A stretch of DNA of 34,941 bases from Anaerobutyricum stercoris. Lineage in GTDB: Bacteria > Bacillota > Clostridia > Lachnospirales > Lachnospiraceae. Where the stretch lies: the NCBI GenBank assembly GCA_019116455.1, contig DXBR01000053.1, positions 1 to 34,941 on the forward strand, read 5' to 3'. A program made the translations under genes and the position numbers. Positions within the stretch are counted from its first letter, which is position 1. Each line of letters starts with the position of its first letter. The notes below the pieces were generated by a model. That model saw only the letters and a program-made list of their open reading frames with translations. It was not told the origin of the DNA and searched no databases. Below, one piece after another: positions 31,300-34,941 of the stretch.

Positions 31300-32340
31300 G
31301 TGCGAGCAAAGGTAAATCAGGATATTTCCCTGCAGGATTATAAAGACGTCTGGGTTCTGGCAGAGCAGCGGGAGGGAGAAATCGCCCCTGTGACTATAGA
31401 ACTTCTTGGCGAGGGCAGAAAGCTGGCGGATCGCCTCGGCAGAGCTCTTGTCGCTGTGGTAAACGGATATCAGATGGAACAGGAGACAGAAAAACTGCTT
31501 CACTATGGTGCGGACCGTGTGCTCTATGCAGACAGCCCGCTGCTGAAACACTTTTCCACCGACGGCTATGTGAAAGTGTTTGCAGATCTGATCCGGGAGA
31601 GAAAACCGGAGATCGTTCTGGTGGGAGCCACTTCTCTGGGGAGGGATATCGGACCGAGACTGGCTGCAAGACTTGGAACAGGACTGACGGCCGATTGTAC
31701 AAAACTGGAGATTGATGAAGCGGATTCCAAGCTGTTGATGACCCGGCCGGCTTTCGGCGGTAATCTGATGGCCACCATTGTGTGTCCGAAAAACCGTCCG
31801 CAGATGTCCACTGTCCGTCCGGGCGTCATGGAAAAAGCGGCATATCGGGAAGAAATCACCGGTGAGGTGGAAAAAATCAATCTCGCATTGACAGAAGAGG
31901 ATATCCGTACTCATCTGGAAACGATCATTCCGGACGAGAAGAAAACTGTGAATCTTACGGATGCAAAAATAGTGGTATCCGGCGGCCGCGGCTTAAAAAC
32001 GGCGGACGGCTTTGCGCTGGTACAGGAACTGGCGGATGCTGTGGGAGGCGTAGTCGGTTCTTCCAGAGCCTGCGTGGAAGCAGGATGGATCGACGCCGGC
32101 CATCAGGTGGGACAGACAGGAACCACTGTGCGTCCGGATCTCTATATTGCCTGCGGTATCTCCGGGGCGATTCAGCATCTGGCAGGAATGAGTGAGTCCA
32201 AATATATTGTTGCTGTCAATAAGGATCCGAAAGCGCCGATATTTGAGGTGTGCGATTATGGAATTGTTGGTGATCTTCACAAGGTCATTCCGGCCATGAT
32301 CGAAGAGATCAAAAGGAAAAAAGCATTTGAACTGAAATAA
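31300..32340 (+). CDS. etfA: Electron transfer flavoprotein subunit alpha
   Basis: The FAD-binding large subunit. The 346 residues have the N-terminal ETF domain (VWVLAEQREGEIAPVTIELLGEG) and the C-terminal FAD domain with GGRGLKTADGFALVQELADAVGG, SRACVEAGWIDAGHQVGQTG, CGISGAIQHLAGM and NKDPKAPIFEVCDYGIVGD. The start is GTG at 31300 with AGGAGG nine bases upstream. It is the last gene of the hotdog-CoA-transferase-dehydrogenase-Etf run. No ferredoxin-like N-terminal extension is present. Confidence 0.96.
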   Translation: MRAKVNQDISLQDYKDVWVLAEQREGEIAPVTIELLGEGRKLADRLGRALVAVVNGYQMEQETEKLLHYGADRVLYADSPLLKHFSTDGYVKVFADLIRERKPEIVLVGATSLGRDIGPRLAARLGTGLTADCTKLEIDEADSKLLMTRPAFGGNLMATIVCPKNRPQMSTVRPGVMEKAAYREEITGEVEKINLALTEEDIRTHLETIIPDEKKTVNLTDAKIVVSGGRGLKTADGFALVQELADAVGGVVGSSRACVEAGWIDAGHQVGQTGTTVRPDLYIACGISGAIQHLAGMSESKYIVAVNKDPKAPIFEVCDYGIVGDLHKVIPAMIEEIKRKKAFELK

Positions 32341-32360
32341 TGAGGAAAATCTCCTGTAAC

Positions 32361-32389
32361 TTGTCATTGCCAATATATTTTGCTATAAT
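32361..32389 (+). promoter_or_regulatory. merR gene promoter
   Basis: TTGTCA (32361-32366), 17 bp, TATAAT (32384-32389): a strong constitutive-type promoter about 75 bases before the merR start. The shared TGAGTATAAA motif lies just downstream of its start point, where a bound regulator could repress. Confidence 0.75.
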
Positions 32390-32400
32390 ACATTTTATCG

Positions 32401-32438
32401 TGAGTATAAATTGTCTACACATCAGAGTGTTCTATAGA
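32401..32438 (+). promoter_or_regulatory. Motif shared with the preT upstream region, copy 1 (candidate MerR operator)
   Basis: TGAGTATAAA (32401-32410) is followed by GTC, then GAGT and TATA-type bases at nearly the same spacing as at 33459-33495. ACAC (32417-32420) and GTGT (32427-32430) form a small dyad. The position between promoter and gene suits autoregulation. Confidence 0.5.
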
Positions 32439-32466
32439 GCAATAATTTGACAATGGAGTGAGTTAA

Positions 32467-33330
32467 ATGGAAGAAAAAAAGTATTATTCAATTGGACAGG
32501 TATCAAATATATGCAAAATTCCCATCAAGACTCTGCGTTATTACGATGAAATAGAGCTGCTGGTACCCAAAATCCGAAAGGAAACCAGTAATTACCGGTA
32601 TTACAGTAAGGATCAGCTGATTACCGCTGTGATCATACGCCAGCTTCGTTCTCTGGGATTTAATCTGAAAGACATTAAGGAGATCATTAAGAAGGACAGC
32701 ATGGACAGTTATATGGACAGCATTCATGGGAGAATCCGGGAGATTGACGAAGAGATTGCCTGCCTGCAGAAAAAACGCAGAGAAAATCTCTGTATGCTGT
32801 CCCGGTTTGCGGAAGGAAAACAATATGCGGCTGCCCCGGATGGACCGGAGGAGTATCTCATTGAGAATATTCCAGAGATTCATTTGCTGACATCCCGTTC
32901 CATCATCAAATCCTATCATAACGAGGAGGTTAATCTGGAGCGGTGGATCTCAGTAATGGAGAAAGCGGAGAATAGCCGGCTGGAGATAACGGGTCCCATC
33001 TATGTGACCTTTTATACAGAGATGTTCGGTCAGTTTATCTCCAAGGACTGTGATATAGAGTTTGCCATACAGGTAGCGGAATCACCTGCAGATAATGCGG
33101 AGATACGGAAGTTTGGAGGATTTACAGCGGCGACAACCATCTACCGGGGGCAATATGAGGATATTTTCAAGAAATATATTGCTCTGAAACGTTGGATTGA
33201 TGAAAATGGATATGAAATATGCGGGAAAGTTACGGAAGAATTTCTGATTTCTCCGCTGGATACCGCTAACATGAATGAGCACGTTACAAAAATTATCGTT
33301 CCGGTCAAAACTACCGGGAAGAAAAAATAA
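32467..33330 (+). CDS. MerR-family regulator with C-terminal effector-binding domain
   Basis: A transcription regulator of 287 residues. The N-terminal winged helix is about residues 5-75 (YSIGQVSNICKIPIKTLRYYDEIELLVP, SNYRYYSKDQL, LRSLGFNLKDIKEII), followed by a dimerisation coiled coil (about 85-115). The C-terminal half (about 130-280) resembles the GyrI/BmrR-type ligand-binding domain (GPIYVTFYTEMFG, FGGFTAATTIYRGQYEDIFKKY). Such regulators usually bind small organic ligands and activate promoters with 19-bp spacers by untwisting DNA. Two promoters of exactly this kind flank it, before the CoA cluster and before preT, so it is the prime candidate regulator of both. The ligand could be a pyrimidine, dihydropyrimidine or beta-amino acid, which is inference. 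Confidence 0.92.
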   Translation: MEEKKYYSIGQVSNICKIPIKTLRYYDEIELLVPKIRKETSNYRYYSKDQLITAVIIRQLRSLGFNLKDIKEIIKKDSMDSYMDSIHGRIREIDEEIACLQKKRRENLCMLSRFAEGKQYAAAPDGPEEYLIENIPEIHLLTSRSIIKSYHNEEVNLERWISVMEKAENSRLEITGPIYVTFYTEMFGQFISKDCDIEFAIQVAESPADNAEIRKFGGFTAATTIYRGQYEDIFKKYIALKRWIDENGYEICGKVTEEFLISPLDTANMNEHVTKIIVPVKTTGKKK

Positions 33331-33332
33331 AA

Positions 33333-33400
33333 GGAAAGAAAGACGGTTTTATTAAAAAGAAAAGAATCTATTTAATAAAATTGACTTTCTTTCTTTTTTA
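33333..33400 (+). terminator. Terminator of merR
   Basis: A 24-base arm (33333-33356) pairs with 33371-33394 with one mismatch and a few G-U pairs, followed by TTTTTA. It begins right after the merR stop codon and separates merR from the preT promoters. Confidence 0.85.
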
Positions 33401-33458
33401 TTTGAAAATCATATTAAAAATATGTTAATTATTTAATAAAAATAAGCGTAAGAATTGC

Positions 33459-33495
33459 TGAGTATAAACCGTCCATAGGTGGAGAGTTTTATAAA
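33459..33495 (+). promoter_or_regulatory. Motif shared with the merR upstream region, copy 2 (dyad, candidate MerR operator)
   Basis: TGAGTATAAA is followed by a 24-base imperfect palindrome at 33466-33489: AAAC-nn-TCCA, four bases, TGGA-nn-GTTT. TATAAA at 33490-33495 could be a -10, with TAAACC (33465-33470) a poor -35 nineteen bases away. A dyad lying in a 19-bp spacer is typical of MerR-family operators. The rest of the 327-base gap holds the merR terminator and the second preT promoter. Confidence 0.6.
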
Positions 33496-33534
33496 AAATG
33501 CATAAACTCATGGCGAAAAAAATAAAAAAAGTAC

Positions 33535-33565
33535 TTTACTTACCCAAAACTGTATGAATTAGAAT
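33535..33565 (+). promoter_or_regulatory. MerR-type promoter (19-bp spacer) of preT
   Basis: TTTACT (33535-33540), exactly 19 bp, TAGAAT (33560-33565). GTATGAATTAGAAT (33552-33565) is identical to the motif before the CoA cluster at 27119-27132, in the same place relative to the -35. It leaves a leader of about 85 bases. Confidence 0.75.
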
Positions 33566-33657
33566 AAGATTATCAAAAGTTGCTTGTTAAAAATTTGATA
33601 ATGTGGAAGCGGAAAAGTGGAAACAGAAGGAAAAAGGAGAAAGGCGGTTTTTACATT

Positions 33658-34866
33658 ATGAGTAAAACAATCATGACACCGTATGCCCGGAGATCAGAGA
33701 AAGGGTATGATTTAAGAAGAGCGATGGAGGAAGCATCCCGCTGTCTTCTCTGCCATGACGCACCTTGCAGTGAGGGCTGTCCGGCGGGAACAGATCCGGC
33801 AAAGTTCATTCGTTCTCTTCGCTTCAAAAATGTTTGGGGAGCGGCGGAAACTATTCGGGAAAATAATCCTCTGGCAGGATGCTGCGCCGACGTCTGTCCA
33901 TATGATTATCTGTGTGAAAAGGCCTGCAGCAGAAGCGGCATCGACAAGCCGATTCAGATTGGTAAACTGCAGAGCTTTCTGGTGGAGCAGGAAAAAGAAG
34001 AGAAGATGAACTTTATGAAACCGTGCGAACCAAATGGAAAGAAAGTCGCATGTATCGGCGCAGGTCCGTCTTCCTTATCCTGTGCCAGAGAATTGGCGCT
34101 GCAAGGATATGAAGTTACTGTGTATGAAGCCAATGAAAAGGCAGGCGGAATGCTCACCTATGGAATTCTTCCTTCCCGGCTGCCGCAGGAAGTGGTGGAT
34201 TTTGATATCGAGACAATAAAACAGGCCGGCGTCAAGATCGTATGCGGCCATAAAGTGGAAAGAGAAGAACTGGAGACGCTGAGGAAAGAGTATGACGCCG
34301 TTTATGTGGGAGTGGGACTGTGGAAAGCCAAAGAAGTGGATGTTCCGGGAACAGAGTTTGCCGGTGTCGAAAATGCTCTCGATTATCTGAAAGCGGCCAG
34401 GAGCGGTGATAAAGATTTCAAGGTGGGAGAAAATGTGATCGTCATCGGCGGCGGTGATGTGGCTATGGACTGTGTGTCCACGGCCAAACAGATGGGAGCC
34501 AATGCAGTGATCGTTTATCGTCGTACCATCGAGGAGGCACCAGCCAATATGGAAGAGGTGCAGTCAGTACAGAAGATGGGTATTCCAATCTTCACACAGT
34601 TTGCTCCGGAAGAGATCCTGGGAGAAAATGGAACAGTGACCGGGCTGAAAGCGGCTGGAAGAGACGGATATTCCTCCCTGATATTAAAGGCAGACCAGAT
34701 TGTCTTTGCCATCGGACAGGAGCAGACCGATGCATTTGCAGGACTGAGACAGGAACAGGGACTGTTCATGGGCGGAGATATGCTGTACGGAAAGGGACGC
34801 ACGGTAGTGGAAGCAGTGGCGGACGGAAAGAAAGCCGCTGAAGAAATTGCGGAATATTTAAAATAG
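33658..34866 (+). CDS. preT: NAD-dependent dihydropyrimidine dehydrogenase, subunit PreT
   Basis: The flavoprotein subunit that takes electrons from NADH and passes them to PreA for reduction of uracil or thymine to the dihydro form. The 402 residues begin with a double iron-sulfur region (C29, C32, C37, C41 and C75/C76, C80, C86, C90). An FAD fold (CIGAGPSSLSCARELA, YEANEKAGGMLTYGI) and an NAD fold (VIGGGDVAMDCVSTAKQMGA, VYRRTIEEAPA) follow. GltD-type glutamate synthase subunits share this layout, but the adjacent gene begins like PreA, which decides the assignment. The start at 33658 has AAAGGCGG ten bases upstream; an upstream ATG at 33580 would add a basic, unlikely tail. Products of this reaction would feed the beta-amino-acid CoA cluster upstream. 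Confidence 0.88.
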   Translation: MSKTIMTPYARRSEKGYDLRRAMEEASRCLLCHDAPCSEGCPAGTDPAKFIRSLRFKNVWGAAETIRENNPLAGCCADVCPYDYLCEKACSRSGIDKPIQIGKLQSFLVEQEKEEKMNFMKPCEPNGKKVACIGAGPSSLSCARELALQGYEVTVYEANEKAGGMLTYGILPSRLPQEVVDFDIETIKQAGVKIVCGHKVEREELETLRKEYDAVYVGVGLWKAKEVDVPGTEFAGVENALDYLKAARSGDKDFKVGENVIVIGGGDVAMDCVSTAKQMGANAVIVYRRTIEEAPANMEEVQSVQKMGIPIFTQFAPEEILGENGTVTGLKAAGRDGYSSLILKADQIVFAIGQEQTDAFAGLRQEQGLFMGGDMLYGKGRTVVEAVADGKKAAEEIAEYLK

Positions 34867-34879
34867 GGGGAACGAAATT

Positions 34880-34941
34880 ATGGCATTAAAGAAAGATTTA
34901 TCAATAGACTTTTTGGGAGTAAAATGCGAGAATCCATTTTT
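34880..34941 (+). CDS. preA: Dihydropyrimidine dehydrogenase subunit PreA, N-terminus (3' truncated by window edge)
   Basis: Only the first 20 codons are present (KKDLSIDFLGVKCENPF). They match the start of PreA and related dihydroorotate-dehydrogenase-like proteins, in which a 'DLSi.f.GvkfeNPF' strand opens the FMN barrel. AGGGGG precedes the ATG, 13 bases after the preT stop, so preT and preA form an operon. PreA holds the pyrimidine-reducing FMN site and C-terminal ferredoxin-type clusters, which lie outside the window. Dihydroorotate dehydrogenase is the main alternative, but pairing with preT favours PreA. Confidence 0.8.
   Translation, partial: MALKKDLSIDFLGVKCENPF

Noticed and set aside
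33331..33657. AT-rich repeats (TTTAATAAAA and its complement) as a possible mobile-element end or origin
   Set aside because: They are explained by the merR terminator stem and general AT richness; no transposase, target duplication or DnaA-box cluster is seen.
33658..34866. Glutamate synthase small subunit (GltD) reading of preT
   Set aside because: Same domain layout, but no gltB is adjacent and the next gene starts like PreA. Kept only as an alternative.

Overview
The window looks like chromosomal DNA of a spore-forming, anaerobic Clostridia, most like a gut Lachnospiraceae. The reasons are the sporulation genes gpr and spoIIP, strong AGGAGG-type ribosome binding sites with several TTG/GTG starts, a T-box leader, ArgR-box-like sites, and an acyl-CoA dehydrogenase/Etf fermentation cluster. 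I see no rRNA, tRNA, CRISPR array, insertion sequence or prophage gene.

Layout. (1) 1-2093: the end of a polar amino-acid ABC importer (binding protein, permease, ATPase). (2) 2100-2570, minus strand: a small membrane protein. (3) 2669-8728: arginine biosynthesis, with argG on the minus strand divergent from argCJBD and promoters and ArgR-box-like sites between them. (4) 8796-9236: a YdcZ-type membrane protein whose leader is a hairpin covering its ribosome binding site. (5) 9361-15809: one tight operon, comEA - response regulator - histidine kinase - GerMN lipoprotein - comEC. (6) 15815-16513: a Phd/PIN toxin-antitoxin pair with two identical palindromes at its promoter. (7) 16549-25356: a housekeeping and sporulation block (holA, rpsT, gpr, spoIIP, lepA), interrupted between spoIIP and lepA by a Trp T-box-controlled trpD and a MATE transporter. 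(8) 25445-27059: a DUF1097 membrane protein and an AEC-family carrier.

(9) 27102 to the end is the most interesting part. Two tandem hotdog proteins of the beta-alanyl-CoA/3-aminobutyryl-CoA ammonia-lyase family are followed by a class III CoA-transferase, an acyl-CoA dehydrogenase, EtfB and EtfA. Next come a MerR-type regulator, preT, and the start of preA (dihydropyrimidine dehydrogenase). My reading is a complete reductive pyrimidine fermentation: PreTA reduces uracil or thymine, ring-opening enzymes expected outside the window yield beta-alanine or beta-aminoisobutyrate, and the CoA cluster activates, deaminates and reduces these to propionyl-CoA or isobutyryl-CoA.

Independent support comes from the promoters. 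Upstream of both the hotdog operon and preT lies a TT(G/T)ACT -35, exactly 19 bp, and a TAGAAT -10, with an identical 14-mer (GTATGAATTAGAAT) ending at the -10. A 19-bp spacer is the hallmark of MerR-activated promoters, and the merR gene sits between the two operons. A second shared motif lies upstream of merR and preT.

A smaller theme: four separate membrane-protein genes (minus-strand 2570, and 8796, 22076 and 25445) have inverted repeats that overlap or compete with their Shine-Dalgarno sequence.
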